The notes under the pieces are model-generated. The model did not search any database. It worked only from the letters and a program-made list of their open reading frames with translations, and was not told the DNA's origin. Below are positions 9,042 through 18,454 of a stretch of 60,885 bases of DNA, piece after piece. The stretch lies in NCBI GenBank assembly GCA_964013895.1, contig CAXGYF010000005.1:1-60885 (forward strand). Reading direction: 5' to 3'. Position 1 is the stretch's first letter. Each line of letters opens with the position of its first letter. Source of the DNA: MedAcidi-G1 sp002713545. Lineage in GTDB: Bacteria > Actinomycetota > Acidimicrobiia > Acidimicrobiales > MedAcidi-G1. The translations under genes and the position numbers were made by a program.

Positions 9042-11621
9042 ATGGGAAATTCTCTGTCAACGGCAAAAGCAATTCGTAACGAATTCACAGATTTCTTTTC
9101 TGCTCGCGATCACGAGAGAGTTTCATCAGGAAGTCTGATACCGCATGACCCGACATTACTCTTCACAGTGGCTGGAATGGTTCAGTTCAAGCCCTATTTA
9201 ATTGGTGAGCAACCAGCTCCATGGCCGCGTGCTGTAACTGTACAGAAATGTGTCAGAGCTGGCGGTAAGCATAACGATTTAGACGAAGTTGGGAGAACGA
9301 GTCGACATTTAACTTTTTTTGAAATGATGGGCAACTTTAGTTTTGGAGACTATTTCAAACCCGATGCTTGTTCCTACGCGTGGGAATTCGTAACAGAAAA
9401 TCTCGGTTTGGACCCTGAAAGGCTATGGGTGACAGTTCATGAAAGTGATGATGAGGCCGAGGAGATTTGGATAAATAAAGTAGGTGTGGCTCCCGACAAA
9501 GTTCAGCGTTTAGGAGAAGACAACTATTGGAAGATGGCTGAAACTGGGCCGTGTGGACCCTGTTCAGAAATTTTTTGGGATAAAGGTCCAGAATTTGGCG
9601 CCGATGGTGGACCAGCTCACGGAGATGAAGAGCGTTTCGTGGAAATTTGGAATCTGGTGTTTATGCAATTTGAACAACATCCAGATGGTTCAACGACGCC
9701 GCTTCCCTCTCCGGCAATAGACACAGGTTTGGGTTTAGAGAGGATTTTGACGGTAATGCAAGGAGTTGATTCTGTTTGGGAAACAGATGAAATTTCAAAG
9801 ATTATCGGAGAAATCGTTCAACTCGCAGGGATCTCATATGGTGAAGAGGAAAGATCAGACATTTCGATGAGGATTATTGCTGATCATGCTCGTTCATCTA
9901 CATTTTTGATAAGCGAGGGAGTTTTCCCTAGTAACGAAGATAGAGGCTATGTACTTCGTCGGATTATACGTCGGTCAGTAAGACATGCGTGGCTACTGGG
10001 ACTTGAAGACTCCGTGATGTCTTCGCTAGCAGAATCAGTTGTAGCAATTATGGGATCTGATTATCCAGAGCTAAAACAAAATATTGATTTTATTCAGGAA
10101 GTTCTAAGCAGGGAAGAGGAAAGGTTTCGTGAAACACTAAAGTCTGGTTTGCTGATCCTCGATGAAGCAATATCAGACCTTGGAAAAAATAAAGTACTTA
10201 GTGGAGAAATCTCTTTCAAATTACATGACACATATGGATTTCCTCTCGAACTAACTGAGGAGATTTGTTCGGAAAGATCTATTGAGGTCGACGTTGAAGG
10301 ATTTAAAGAATCAATGGCAAGACAGCAAGACAGGGCCCGATCAGCGCGCAAAGATGCAGTAATAGTTGATGAGACGGGTGAGTTCAGAAAAATTCTTGAC
10401 AAAACAGGCCCAACAAGGTTTGTGGGTTATGACAAAACTAGTTCTGATTCCAAAGTCTTATATTTCGATGATGATCTAATCGCTCTTGATGAAACACCGT
10501 TTTATGCAGAAGCTGGTGGGCAGATAGGTGATACAGGAACAATCTTTACGGCAACTGGCAAAGTCAAAATTGTCGACACGACTCTTGCCCTGGATGCAAT
10601 ACACGTTCATCAATATGAATTGTTAGAAGGACATTTGGAGTTGGATCAGCAGGCAACAGCTGAAGTTGATGGCGATAGACGGTCGCAAATTCGACGTAAT
10701 CATACAGCTACGCACTTAATCCACTGGGCTTTAAGAGAAGTTTTGGGAGAACATGTGAAACAACAGGGTTCATATGTGGGACCCGATCGGTTACGTTTCG
10801 ACTTCAGTCATTTTGAAGCAGTTACGGATGAGCAAATTTGCTCTGTAGAGGATCTGGTTAATTCTGAAATACTAAACAATTCTGAATGTAGTCATGAAGA
10901 AATGAGTCGTGAGGAAGCTGAGAAAAAAGGTGCAGTAGCTTTTTTTGGTGATAAGTACGGAGATAGCGTAAGAGTCTTACAGGCAGGTCCAAATTCACTG
11001 GAGTTTTGTGGAGGAACGCATGTTTCAGCATTGGGTGACATCGGATTAGTGAAAATTCTTTCCGAAGGCTCCATAGGTTCCAACATTCGACGGTTGGAGG
11101 CAGTTACCGGCACATCAGCTGTTAAAAATTTGAGAGAAGCTGAGAGTCTTCTTTCAAGAGCTGCAGACCTTGTAGGGGTGCCACTTGAAGACTTATTGGG
11201 TGGAATTCAGAGAAAAATAGATGAGCTTAAATCGCTGAAAAATGAAGTCAAAAATTTAAAACGCAAAGATGCATTGGGGATGGTTAAAGAGCTTGCAGCA
11301 AATGCAGAAAACGGAATAGTTGCTTCAATTATTGAAAGTATCGATAGGGAAAGTTTGAGAGAGTTAGCAGTTGCCGTAAGAGACCAAGAAGAAGTTAAAG
11401 CTGTGATACTGGGAACGGCGCCAGCCGATGGCGGCGCGGCTTTAATAGCTGTTGTTAAGACCGATAGTGGTTTAAACGCTGGAACCATTTTGAATGAAGC
11501 AGCTAAAACAATAGGTGGCGGAGGAAGGGCAAATGCTGAACTCACGATAGTTGGCGGCAAGAGTCCAGAAAATCTGGAAGAAGCATTAGAGCAAGCTAGA
11601 GCAGTTGCCCACGCTGGTTGA
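9042..11621 (+). CDS. alaS: Alanyl-tRNA synthetase
   Basis: Charges tRNA-Ala and edits mischarged Ser and Gly. The 859-residue protein has the N-terminal class II catalytic core (LFTVAGMVQFKPYLIG, CVRAGGKHNDLDEVG, TFFEMMGNFSFGDYFK), the editing domain with zinc ligands HTATH (near residue 553) and CGGTH (near 655), and a C-terminal C-Ala domain with GGGGRANAE. Length is normal. The ATG fits the family N-terminus. It is followed by ruvX and mltG, the standard actinobacterial order. Confidence 0.97.
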   Translation: MGNSLSTAKAIRNEFTDFFSARDHERVSSGSLIPHDPTLLFTVAGMVQFKPYLIGEQPAPWPRAVTVQKCVRAGGKHNDLDEVGRTSRHLTFFEMMGNFSFGDYFKPDACSYAWEFVTENLGLDPERLWVTVHESDDEAEEIWINKVGVAPDKVQRLGEDNYWKMAETGPCGPCSEIFWDKGPEFGADGGPAHGDEERFVEIWNLVFMQFEQHPDGSTTPLPSPAIDTGLGLERILTVMQGVDSVWETDEISKIIGEIVQLAGISYGEEERSDISMRIIADHARSSTFLISEGVFPSNEDRGYVLRRIIRRSVRHAWLLGLEDSVMSSLAESVVAIMGSDYPELKQNIDFIQEVLSREEERFRETLKSGLLILDEAISDLGKNKVLSGEISFKLHDTYGFPLELTEEICSERSIEVDVEGFKESMARQQDRARSARKDAVIVDETGEFRKILDKTGPTRFVGYDKTSSDSKVLYFDDDLIALDETPFYAEAGGQIGDTGTIFTATGKVKIVDTTLALDAIHVHQYELLEGHLELDQQATAEVDGDRRSQIRRNHTATHLIHWALREVLGEHVKQQGSYVGPDRLRFDFSHFEAVTDEQICSVEDLVNSEILNNSECSHEEMSREEAEKKGAVAFFGDKYGDSVRVLQAGPNSLEFCGGTHVSALGDIGLVKILSEGSIGSNIRRLEAVTGTSAVKNLREAESLLSRAADLVGVPLEDLLGGIQRKIDELKSLKNEVKNLKRKDALGMVKELAANAENGIVASIIESIDRESLRELAVAVRDQEEVKAVILGTAPADGGAALIAVVKTDSGLNAGTILNEAAKTIGGGGRANAELTIVGGKSPENLEEALEQARAVAHAG

Positions 11622-11625
11622 ACAG

Positions 11626-12039
11626 GTGAGAGTTTTAGGGTTAGACCTTGGGGGTAAAAGAATCGGGGTTGCAATAAGCGACAATGATGGGAAAGTAGCA
11701 ACTCCTCTTCAGGTTTTAACACGTTCGAAAAACACCTTGGAGGATTATAAAAAAATTAATGATTTGGTGTCTGAATGGGAAGCAGAGTTTGTCGTAGTAG
11801 GGATGCCTTTTTCACTAAACGGGAATAAAGGCCCAGCTGCCAAAGCGGTTGAGAAAGAAGTCAAAGAATTGTCTTCTGTTCTGTCCGTACCGGTTGATGT
11901 GCATGATGAACGTTTGACAACTGTAATAGCTGCCCAAGAGTTGTCTTTGCAGGGGCTAGACAGTAAACGACAACGTAAAGTGATTGACCAAGTTGCAGCA
12001 TCAGTAATTCTACAATCGTGGTTAGATAACCGAGCGTGA
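11626..12039 (+). CDS. ruvX: Pre-16S rRNA nuclease / Holliday junction resolvase-like protein (YqgF/RuvX)
   Basis: RNase H-fold protein that in E. coli is needed for the final 5' processing of 16S rRNA. The family opening RVLGLDLGGKRIGVAISD carries the first catalytic Asp; VVGMPFSLNG and DERLTTVIAAQEL supply the other acidic residues, and the C-terminal RKVIDQVAASVILQSWL is typical. I choose the GTG at 11626, five bases after the alaS stop, because it gives the normal N-terminus; a TTG at 11605 would add seven residues and overlap alaS. About 137 residues, normal for the family. Confidence 0.9.
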   Translation: MRVLGLDLGGKRIGVAISDNDGKVATPLQVLTRSKNTLEDYKKINDLVSEWEAEFVVVGMPFSLNGNKGPAAKAVEKEVKELSSVLSVPVDVHDERLTTVIAAQELSLQGLDSKRQRKVIDQVAASVILQSWLDNRA

Positions 12040-12049
12040 ACGGAGAAAG

Positions 12050-13288
12050 GTGACTGACGAAACACCAAGTGGAGAGACTTATGAAAAAAGTCTTCCACAT
12101 GAAGAAGATAGCAGCTTCGAAGATTTCCATTTAGGCGATGATGACTATGAGGTAAGACCTGATGTCCGGTGGGTTCGCTATCGACCACCAATGGGACCGA
12201 TAGTTCGATGGGGGTTAGTGGCCCTTGTGATAATCACTGTTTTCATTAGTGGATGGACAAGACTTGAAAATTGGATAGATGATCAGGTTGAGCCCAGTCA
12301 ATCACCAGGAGAAGAAGTTGAATTTTCGATAGAAGACGGTTGGACTACAAACGATGTAATAGCGACTTTGGGCGATTTAGAAATTATCGACAGTCCAACG
12401 ATGTTTAGGCAATGGATGAGATGTCCTACCGTGCTAAAAAGTTTTTTGAATTGCAGTCCGGGCGAGGATTATTCCTTTCAAGCAGGGCGGTATTTACTAA
12501 AAGAACACTCAAGTTTCCAAGATGCTGTGTCAGAACTTAGAAAGGGTCCAATACCAGAAGAAGTGATACGAGTAACAGTCCCAGAGGGGTTGACGCTAGA
12601 GCAGATCACGAAACGTTTATTAGGGGCACTGCCAGCTTTTGATGAAGAGGAGCTTCGGGTTTCACTATTGGACGATCGCATAAGATGGCAGCACTACCCG
12701 TCGAATCTTTCATTTCTTCTAGCGGAAGGCTTATTATTCCCAGACACTTATCAATTAGACGAAGCGACAGTTTCAGATGAAATAGGTCTTCTATTGAGAA
12801 TGCATCGACAATTTTTGAAGGTTATTGAAGAAGAAGAAATTGAGAAAAAATCGCAAAGCCTTGGTATTACTCCATATGAAGCTTTAATAATCGCGTCATT
12901 GATTGAAGAAGAAGCACAATTAGCAGAAGAGAGACCAATGATATCGAGAGTCATTTACAATCGACTGCAAAGAGGGTGGCGATTAGGTGTTGATGCAACG
13001 TCGCGCTATGCCGTCGGCAAAACTTCCGGACAGGAACTCACTATTAGCGATTTGGAATATGACTCCCCATGGAACACGCGTGTTTCGTTAGGGCTCCCAC
13101 CGACAGCTATTTCAGCACCTGGTAGAGCCTCAATTCAAGCAGCCTTAAACCCAGTGGAAGGTGATTGGCTTTACTATGTCAGAACGGATCAAAATGGGGT
13201 AGTTGGCGCTCACACATTTGCTACGACTGCAGATGATTTTCAGAAAGCACGGAAAATATGTGTAAATAAAGATCTAGGCTGTGGTTAG
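12050..13288 (+). CDS. mltG: Endolytic murein transglycosylase MltG (YceG-like)
   Basis: Cleaves nascent peptidoglycan strands and so ends glycan chain growth. The 412-residue protein has a long, very acidic cytoplasmic N-terminus, one membrane segment (WGLVALVIITVFISGW, near residues 53-68), a LysM-like domain and the YceG catalytic domain with the active-site Glu in IIASLIEEEAQ (near residue 283) and the conserved ending SPWNTRVSLGLPPTAIS. GGAG stands just before the GTG start. Located between ruvX and aroE as in most actinobacteria. Confidence 0.94.
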   Translation: MTDETPSGETYEKSLPHEEDSSFEDFHLGDDDYEVRPDVRWVRYRPPMGPIVRWGLVALVIITVFISGWTRLENWIDDQVEPSQSPGEEVEFSIEDGWTTNDVIATLGDLEIIDSPTMFRQWMRCPTVLKSFLNCSPGEDYSFQAGRYLLKEHSSFQDAVSELRKGPIPEEVIRVTVPEGLTLEQITKRLLGALPAFDEEELRVSLLDDRIRWQHYPSNLSFLLAEGLLFPDTYQLDEATVSDEIGLLLRMHRQFLKVIEEEEIEKKSQSLGITPYEALIIASLIEEEAQLAEERPMISRVIYNRLQRGWRLGVDATSRYAVGKTSGQELTISDLEYDSPWNTRVSLGLPPTAISAPGRASIQAALNPVEGDWLYYVRTDQNGVVGAHTFATTADDFQKARKICVNKDLGCG

Positions 13289-13294
13289 ATCTGC

Positions 13295-13300
13295 GATAAT
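13295..13300 (+). promoter_or_regulatory. Putative -10 box of a leaderless aroE transcript
   Basis: GATAAT ends six bases before the aroE ATG, inside the 18-base gap after mltG and its last codons. No Shine-Dalgarno sequence is present. Weaker first base than the other examples. Confidence 0.35.
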
Positions 13301-13306
13301 TTCAAT

Positions 13307-14164
13307 ATGAGGATCAATGGGTCAACAGTTTTAGTGGGAGTGATCGGGAACCCGGTAAAACATTCTCTGTCACCGGCAATACTTAATGCTGCTTTTAGAG
13401 AAGCAGAAATGAACTGGGTGTATACAGCTTTTGAAACACGGGAAGAAAAACTTGCGGATGCCATCGAAGGAATTAGAGCCCTGGGTATAGCGGGCCTTTC
13501 CGTAACTATGCCACACAAAGCAAAAGTTTTTCCTTTGATGGATGAAATTAGTGATAGTGCACAAATGCTGGGGGTCGTTAACTGCATCGTAAATGACGGA
13601 AAGAAACTAAAAGGATACAACACTGATGGCGATGGTTTTTTAGATGCAGTGGCGCACGACTCAGGGTTAAACATGGTTGGTAAAAAAGTTTTAATAATTG
13701 GGTCAGGGGGATCAGCGAGATCAATAATTTATTCGCTTAGTAAAGCGGGGGTAGGAGAAATAGCTGTCATCAATAGAACCAAGAAAAAGGCTCTTGATGC
13801 AATTGAGCTAGCTGGTCCAGTCGCAAGGTATGTAGAAGAAGACAAAATCTCCGAAGTCGCTGCAGAAGCTGATCTTGTTGTTAATGCGACACCAATTGGT
13901 ATGTCAGATGCTGGCACCACAACAAAGTTTCCGATAGAACCAAATTTGTTTTCTGAAGGTCAACTTGCCGTAGATCTGATTTATCACCCCTTATCAACTC
14001 CATGGATGGAGGCGTTGAAAAATCGGAAAGTGGAAGTTTATGGGGGTCTCTCAATGTTAATTTTCCAAGCTGCAAAAGCATTCAAACTTTGGACCGGCCA
14101 GGAGGCTCAGGTAGACGCTATGAGAAAAGCAGCTTTATATGAAATCAAAAAAATTACACAGTAA
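13307..14164 (+). CDS. aroE: Shikimate dehydrogenase
   Basis: Reduces 3-dehydroshikimate to shikimate with NADPH in aromatic amino acid synthesis. The N-terminal substrate domain has VIGNPVKHSLSPAILNAAF and the catalytic Lys in SVTMPHKAKVFPLMD (near residue 69); NTDGDGFLDA follows, then the Rossmann motif LIIGSGGSARSIIYSL and NRTKKKA for NADP binding, and the closing YGGLSMLIFQAAKAFKLWTG. At 285 residues it is full length. The gene starts the shikimate block aroE-aroK-aroB-aroQ. Confidence 0.96.
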   Translation: MRINGSTVLVGVIGNPVKHSLSPAILNAAFREAEMNWVYTAFETREEKLADAIEGIRALGIAGLSVTMPHKAKVFPLMDEISDSAQMLGVVNCIVNDGKKLKGYNTDGDGFLDAVAHDSGLNMVGKKVLIIGSGGSARSIIYSLSKAGVGEIAVINRTKKKALDAIELAGPVARYVEEDKISEVAAEADLVVNATPIGMSDAGTTTKFPIEPNLFSEGQLAVDLIYHPLSTPWMEALKNRKVEVYGGLSMLIFQAAKAFKLWTGQEAQVDAMRKAALYEIKKITQ

Positions 14165-14207
14165 GAAACATTTAACTAATCGTTTCATTTGGCTGCCCGC
14201 AAATAGG

Positions 14208-14213
14208 TAATCT
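14208..14213 (+). promoter_or_regulatory. Putative -10 box of a leaderless aroK transcript
   Basis: TAATCT lies six bases before the aroK ATG in a 55-base gap. A weak AAGAG abuts the ATG too closely to serve as a ribosome-binding site. Fits the leaderless pattern. Confidence 0.45.
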
Positions 14214-14219
14214 AAAGAG

Positions 14220-14765
14220 ATGCCTACAGAAAAAATACGTCACATTGCCTTGGTTGGTCACATGGGCTCAGGTAAATCCACGATTGGGTCTTTACTTGGA
14301 AATTTAATGAATTGTGACCACACTGACCTTGACGTAGTAATAGCAAATCAGGCAGGACGAAGCATAGGTGTAATTTTTGCAGAAAAAGGAGAAAAGTTTT
14401 TCCGTGACCTCGAAACACAAGCTCTTGACTCGAAACTTTCAACTCAGGAGCCTCTAGTTATTTCAACAGGTGGTGGGATTGTGGAGAGGTCTTCAAATCG
14501 AATTTTATTGAAAGAAAAATCTTTTGTTGTTTGGCTTCGCGCAGATATAAATATTTTAGTCAAGCGTGTAAACCGGCGTACTTCTAGACCGTTATTAAAA
14601 GAAAAAGATCCGTTAGAAGTACTAACTAAACTAGATAGAGAAAGAGGAAACCTTTACGAAGAAATTGCAGATTTAACGATAGATACCAACAACATGAAAG
14701 CCACAAATGTTTCTGAGGTGTTGTTTGATAGTTTAAAGTCGCGCTTAGGTGTAGAAAATGAATGA
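14220..14765 (+). CDS. aroK: Shikimate kinase
   Basis: Phosphorylates shikimate at the 3-hydroxyl with ATP. The P-loop GHMGSGKSTIG is near residue 13, the substrate-binding DLD at about 38, the second motif FFRDLE at about 60, the shikimate-binding STGGGIV at about 82 and the LID Arg-rich NRRTSRPLL near 120. Length of 181 residues is typical. The last eight bases overlap aroB, so translation is likely coupled. Confidence 0.95.
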   Translation: MPTEKIRHIALVGHMGSGKSTIGSLLGNLMNCDHTDLDVVIANQAGRSIGVIFAEKGEKFFRDLETQALDSKLSTQEPLVISTGGGIVERSSNRILLKEKSFVVWLRADINILVKRVNRRTSRPLLKEKDPLEVLTKLDRERGNLYEEIADLTIDTNNMKATNVSEVLFDSLKSRLGVENE

Positions 14766-15762
14766 AGTTGAAGTAGTGCTATCTAGCGGTATTACGTATC
14801 CGGTTATTGTTGGTAATGGTGCATTGAAAAAGTTGCCAGATCTTATATCTGATGGGTCTAATCGCGCTGCAATTGTCACACAGTCAAAAATCGGAATAGC
14901 TGTGGAACCCGGGATCGAAAACAAGGTTTTCGAAATTGATGATGGGGAGGAAGCTAAATCTTTGACAACGATCGGAGAGCTTTGCAGTGCTTTCGCTTCA
15001 TGGGGCTTGACAAGAGCTGATGTAATCATAGGAGTAGGTGGAGGGGTAGTTACAGATGTAGCAGGATTCGCCGCTGCGACATATCACAGAGGAGTTGACG
15101 TTATCCACGTCCCTACAACTCTTCTGGCTCAGATCGATGCTGCAGTAGGTGGGAAAACAGGAGTCAATCTCCCAGAAGGGAAAAATTTAGTAGGCTCCTT
15201 CTGGCAACCAAGAGGTGTTGTTTGTGACCTTGATGCTTTGGACACACTTCCTGAGGATGAGTTGCGTTCTGGCTTAGGCGAGCTAGCTAAGTACCATTTT
15301 TTGACTGGTGATCCACTTGATCAAATGGAACTGCAAGACAGAATTACAAGGGCAGTAGAGATAAAAGCTGGGATCGTTGGAGAGGACGAAAAAGAGCAGG
15401 GCAAGAGAGCCTTACTTAACTACGGTCATACTCTCGGTCATGCAATCGAAAATATTGGAAACTATGAGATTAAACACGGAGAAGCAGTAGCTATAGGGCT
15501 TGTGTATGCCGCCGAACTTGCTTACACCTTAGAACGCATAGATCATGAAAAAGTTGTGGAACATCGTCAAGTATTAGAAAGCTATGGTCTTCCTAGTGCT
15601 TTACCTAAGTCGATGAGCGATGAAGACTTGTTGATTTCAATGACGCGAGATAAAAAAGCAGTTGAGGGTTTCACTTTCGTTTTAGATGGCCCGAACGGTT
15701 TGGAAGTAGTGCAAGGTATAGAAGAAAATTTTGTAAGAGAAACTCTTAAAAAAGTTAGATGA
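14758..15762 (+). CDS. aroB: 3-dehydroquinate synthase
   Basis: Cyclises DAHP to 3-dehydroquinate, the second step of the shikimate pathway, using NAD and a divalent metal. Visible motifs are the NAD-binding GVGGGVVTDVAGFAAATYHRG, VPTTLLAQIDAAVGGKTGVN, the metal ligands in LGELAKYH, NYGHTLGHAIE and KHGEAVAIGL, and the RDKKAV segment. At 334 residues it is a little short compared with about 360 in many bacteria, but no motif is missing. Start overlaps aroK. Confidence 0.96.
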   Translation: MNEVEVVLSSGITYPVIVGNGALKKLPDLISDGSNRAAIVTQSKIGIAVEPGIENKVFEIDDGEEAKSLTTIGELCSAFASWGLTRADVIIGVGGGVVTDVAGFAAATYHRGVDVIHVPTTLLAQIDAAVGGKTGVNLPEGKNLVGSFWQPRGVVCDLDALDTLPEDELRSGLGELAKYHFLTGDPLDQMELQDRITRAVEIKAGIVGEDEKEQGKRALLNYGHTLGHAIENIGNYEIKHGEAVAIGLVYAAELAYTLERIDHEKVVEHRQVLESYGLPSALPKSMSDEDLLISMTRDKKAVEGFTFVLDGPNGLEVVQGIEENFVRETLKKVR

Positions 15763-15787
15763 TTTTGACAAAGAAGTGGAGAAAAAT

Positions 15788-16228
15788 ATGAGTGAGCCAA
15801 TTTTATTACTTCTATCTGGGCCTAATTTGAATCTCTTAGGAGAAAGAGAGCCTGAAACCTACGGTGATGAAACTTTAGAAGAACATGTTGAAGTTGCTAA
15901 AAATAAAGCAACAGAAATCGGATTTATCGTCGAGCATTTTCAATCGAACCACGAAGGTGAAATCGTCGATTCGATCCACGCTGCTCGAAATAGATGTTCA
16001 GGAATAATTATTAATCCTGGAGCTTTTACTCATTATGCATGGTCCATACATGATGCTTTAGCTAGTTTCGAAGGACCCATCATAGAGCTACATATTTCTA
16101 ATCCAGCAGCAAGAGAGCCATGGAGACACACCTCTGTCGTGGCGCCGGTAAGCTCGGGTACCATTGCTGGTTTTGGGGCAAAGGGTTATCAGATGGCAAT
16201 TGACGCCATAGTAGGCATGATTAAATAA
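15788..16228 (+). CDS. aroQ: 3-dehydroquinate dehydratase, type II
   Basis: Dehydrates 3-dehydroquinate to 3-dehydroshikimate through an enolate intermediate. The type II fold is shown by SGPNLNLLGEREPETYG (catalytic Tyr at the end of this motif and the flexible Arg before it), SNHEGEIVDSIH, NPGAFTHYAWSIHDAL and ELHISNPAAREPWRHTS (catalytic His). About 146 residues, as expected. I place the start at ATG 15788, which has GGAG six bases upstream; a GTG at 15776 in the same frame would add four residues. Confidence 0.95.
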   Translation: MSEPILLLLSGPNLNLLGEREPETYGDETLEEHVEVAKNKATEIGFIVEHFQSNHEGEIVDSIHAARNRCSGIIINPGAFTHYAWSIHDALASFEGPIIELHISNPAAREPWRHTSVVAPVSSGTIAGFGAKGYQMAIDAIVGMIK

Positions 16229-17325
16229 TGACAAATAATTTCAGTACAGATTTTGATATGACGGGACGACTTTCGAAGCTTGTTGAAAAAGTTGAAACAG
16301 CAGATTGTGAAGCGTTATTAGTTACTTCACTCACGAACATTTACTACCTTTCCGGATTTACAGGTTCCGCAGGTTTACTTTGGATTGACGCAGACAGAGC
16401 TTTACTTTTAGTCGATGGGCGTTATGGAGAACAGGCAGCGGAAGAGGTAGAAAAATCAGGTGCACAAATTGAAGTTGAAATGGTTGGTTCGAAGCAGTCT
16501 GAAAAGCTTAAGACTATTTCCAAAACGACTAATCGCATTGGACTCGAAGCGCAATCAGTTACCTGGGCGAAGATGAAGAATTTAGAAAAGATTTTTGAAA
16601 ACTCAGAATTGGTATTTACAGAAGGTCTTGTAGAAGATCTTAGGCAGATCAAAGATAAGGGTGAAATCGCTTTGATGAAAACGGCGGCAGAGATAGCTGA
16701 CAAAGCACTAGCTAGTATTTGGCCGATGCTCGAAACTGGAGTAACTGAAAAAGAAGTTTCCACGGCTTTAGATGAGATGATGGTGAAAAATGGGGCTGAA
16801 GGAACTGCTTTTGAAACAATTATTGCCGCAGGTCCTAATAGTGCCCGACCGCATGCACGACCTGGTGATCGGATCTTGTCAGAGGGGGATCTCGTAGTTT
16901 GCGATATGGGAGCTCTTTACAAAAGCTACCGATCTGACATGACCCGCTCCACTCGGATAGGTGGAACTGGAAAAGGTAAGCCAGCTGAAATGCTTGAAGT
17001 CGTTTTAGAAGCTCAAAAAGCAGGATTAGAAACAGTAAAAGAAGGTGTACCGAATGCAGATGTTGATGCTGCGTGTAGAGAAGTGCTAAAGGAAGCAGGC
17101 TTAGCGGAAGCATTTACCCATGGAACAGGCCACGGGGTTGGCCTCGATATTCATGAAGCTCCCACGCTTTCTGGACTGACCACTGACACTCTTCGCTCGG
17201 GTCAAGTAGTAACAGTTGAACCCGGGGTTTATTTACCTGATGTTGGTGGTGTCAGATGGGAAGACTCCGTGATTGTTACTGAACAGGGTTGCGAGTTCTT
17301 AACCCACTCGCCAAAAATAATTTAA
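16228..17325 (+). CDS. pepP: Xaa-Pro dipeptidase/aminopeptidase (M24B)
   Basis: Metallopeptidase that removes N-terminal residues preceding proline or cleaves Xaa-Pro dipeptides. An N-terminal creatinase-like domain (LVTSLTNIYYLSGFTGSAG) precedes the pita-bread domain with all five metal ligands visible: the Asp pair in CDMGALYKSYRSDMTRS, His in HGTGHGVGLDIHEAP, and the two Glu in VEPGVYLP and VRWEDSVIVT. Length of 365 is normal. The start shares one base with the aroQ stop (TAATG), and efp follows 18 bases later; a Pro-peptidase next to efp is a common bacterial arrangement. Exact substrate is not resolved by sequence. Confidence 0.92.
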   Translation: MTNNFSTDFDMTGRLSKLVEKVETADCEALLVTSLTNIYYLSGFTGSAGLLWIDADRALLLVDGRYGEQAAEEVEKSGAQIEVEMVGSKQSEKLKTISKTTNRIGLEAQSVTWAKMKNLEKIFENSELVFTEGLVEDLRQIKDKGEIALMKTAAEIADKALASIWPMLETGVTEKEVSTALDEMMVKNGAEGTAFETIIAAGPNSARPHARPGDRILSEGDLVVCDMGALYKSYRSDMTRSTRIGGTGKGKPAEMLEVVLEAQKAGLETVKEGVPNADVDAACREVLKEAGLAEAFTHGTGHGVGLDIHEAPTLSGLTTDTLRSGQVVTVEPGVYLPDVGGVRWEDSVIVTEQGCEFLTHSPKII

Positions 17326-17343
17326 AAATAAAGAGAAAATAAA

Positions 17344-17907
17344 ATGTCTGTTATAACAACAAATGACCTAAAAAATGGAATGACTCTTGAACTAGACGGC
17401 GAACTTTATCAAGTCGTTGAATTTCAACATGTTAAACCTGGCAAGGGTCATGCTTTTGTTCGAACCACGTTACGAGGTCTACAAAATGGCGTAGTGGTTG
17501 ATAGGACATTTAGAGCTGGAGAAAAAGTAGAACGGGCAATTATCGATAAACGTTCTATGCAGTTGTTGTACAGAGATGGTAATGATTACGTTTTCATGGA
17601 TTCAGAATCTTTTGAACAGATGTCTATAGAGCCACAAACTCTTGGTGAATCGGTTAATTATTTAGCAGAGCAAAGCGAAGCACAGATGTTGATGTTTGGA
17701 AGCGAAGTTGTAGGAGTTGAATTGCCAGCGGCGGTTGAACTGAAAATTGCTGAGACTGAACCTGGAGTTCAAGGCGACAGAGTTTCAGGGGCTAGAAAGC
17801 CAGCAACTCTTGAGACAGGATTAGTTGTTCAGGTGCCGCTTTTTGTTGAGCCAAATGAACAAGTGAAGATTGATACTAGAACTGGCGAATACCTAAGTCG
17901 TGTTTAA
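17344..17907 (+). CDS. efp: Translation elongation factor P
   Basis: Binds between the P and E sites and relieves ribosome stalling at proline runs. All three OB-like domains are present in 187 residues: the KOW-like N-terminal domain with the tip loop KPGKGHAFVR carrying Lys (the residue modified in some bacteria), the central domain and the C-terminal domain ending IDTRTGEYLSRV. No modification enzyme (epmA/epmB or similar) is in the window. It sits between pepP and nusB as in most actinobacteria. Confidence 0.97.
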   Translation: MSVITTNDLKNGMTLELDGELYQVVEFQHVKPGKGHAFVRTTLRGLQNGVVVDRTFRAGEKVERAIIDKRSMQLLYRDGNDYVFMDSESFEQMSIEPQTLGESVNYLAEQSEAQMLMFGSEVVGVELPAAVELKIAETEPGVQGDRVSGARKPATLETGLVVQVPLFVEPNEQVKIDTRTGEYLSRV

Positions 17908-17938
17908 AAATTGCGACTGTCGGCTAGAGGTTTAACGA

Positions 17939-18352
17939 ATGCCATCAGTAGGTAATAGAGGTTTTGGGTCCAGGCGTGAAGATAGAGAGACGGTATTGGG
18001 AATTCTCTACGCTGCAGAAACTCAAGGAAGGGAAAATCTAGAAGTCCTGAGTGAACAGCCAGTGAAACCAGAGAGTTATGTTTATGAACTCATTGAGGGA
18101 ATAGCATCAAAGCAGGAAGAAATAGATTTACTGATCGAAAATAATGCAGAAGAATGGCGTTTAGAGCGAATGCCAGTTGTCGATAGAGCTGTAATGAGAT
18201 TGGCAGTGCTTGAATTAATCAACTTTCCTGAAACGTCAATCGCTACAGTTATTAATGAGGCCGTTGAACTAGTCGGTGAGTATTCAACAGAGAATTCCAA
18301 GCGTTTTGTAAACGGACTGCTTTCTGAAATAGCAGATCAAGTCAGATTATAG
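17939..18352 (+). CDS. nusB: Transcription antitermination factor NusB
   Basis: Binds boxA RNA with NusE (S10) to form antitermination complexes on rRNA operons. The 137-residue all-helical protein shows the family pattern RREDRETVLGILYAAETQG, YELIEGIASKQEEIDLLIE, WRLERMPVVDRAVMRLAVLEL and the ending INEAVELVGEYSTENSKRFVNGLL. AGAGG lies eight bases before the ATG. A boxA-like sequence that NusB would read is seen before the 16S gene at the other end of this window. Confidence 0.95.
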   Translation: MPSVGNRGFGSRREDRETVLGILYAAETQGRENLEVLSEQPVKPESYVYELIEGIASKQEEIDLLIENNAEEWRLERMPVVDRAVMRLAVLELINFPETSIATVINEAVELVGEYSTENSKRFVNGLLSEIADQVRL

Positions 18353-18454
18353 AAATTCTTGTCCTTCTAATATTTTTTCGATTCTGGCATAGGATAAATT
18401 TCTTCTCAGAATGATACGCGAATGACCCTCTTACGCGTATATGGTAGTGCTTGG

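Noticed and set aside
11207..11722. 171-residue reverse-strand frame over the alaS-ruvX junction
   Set aside because: Low-complexity Ala/Ser/Leu composition mirrors the coding strand; alaS and ruvX are certain here.
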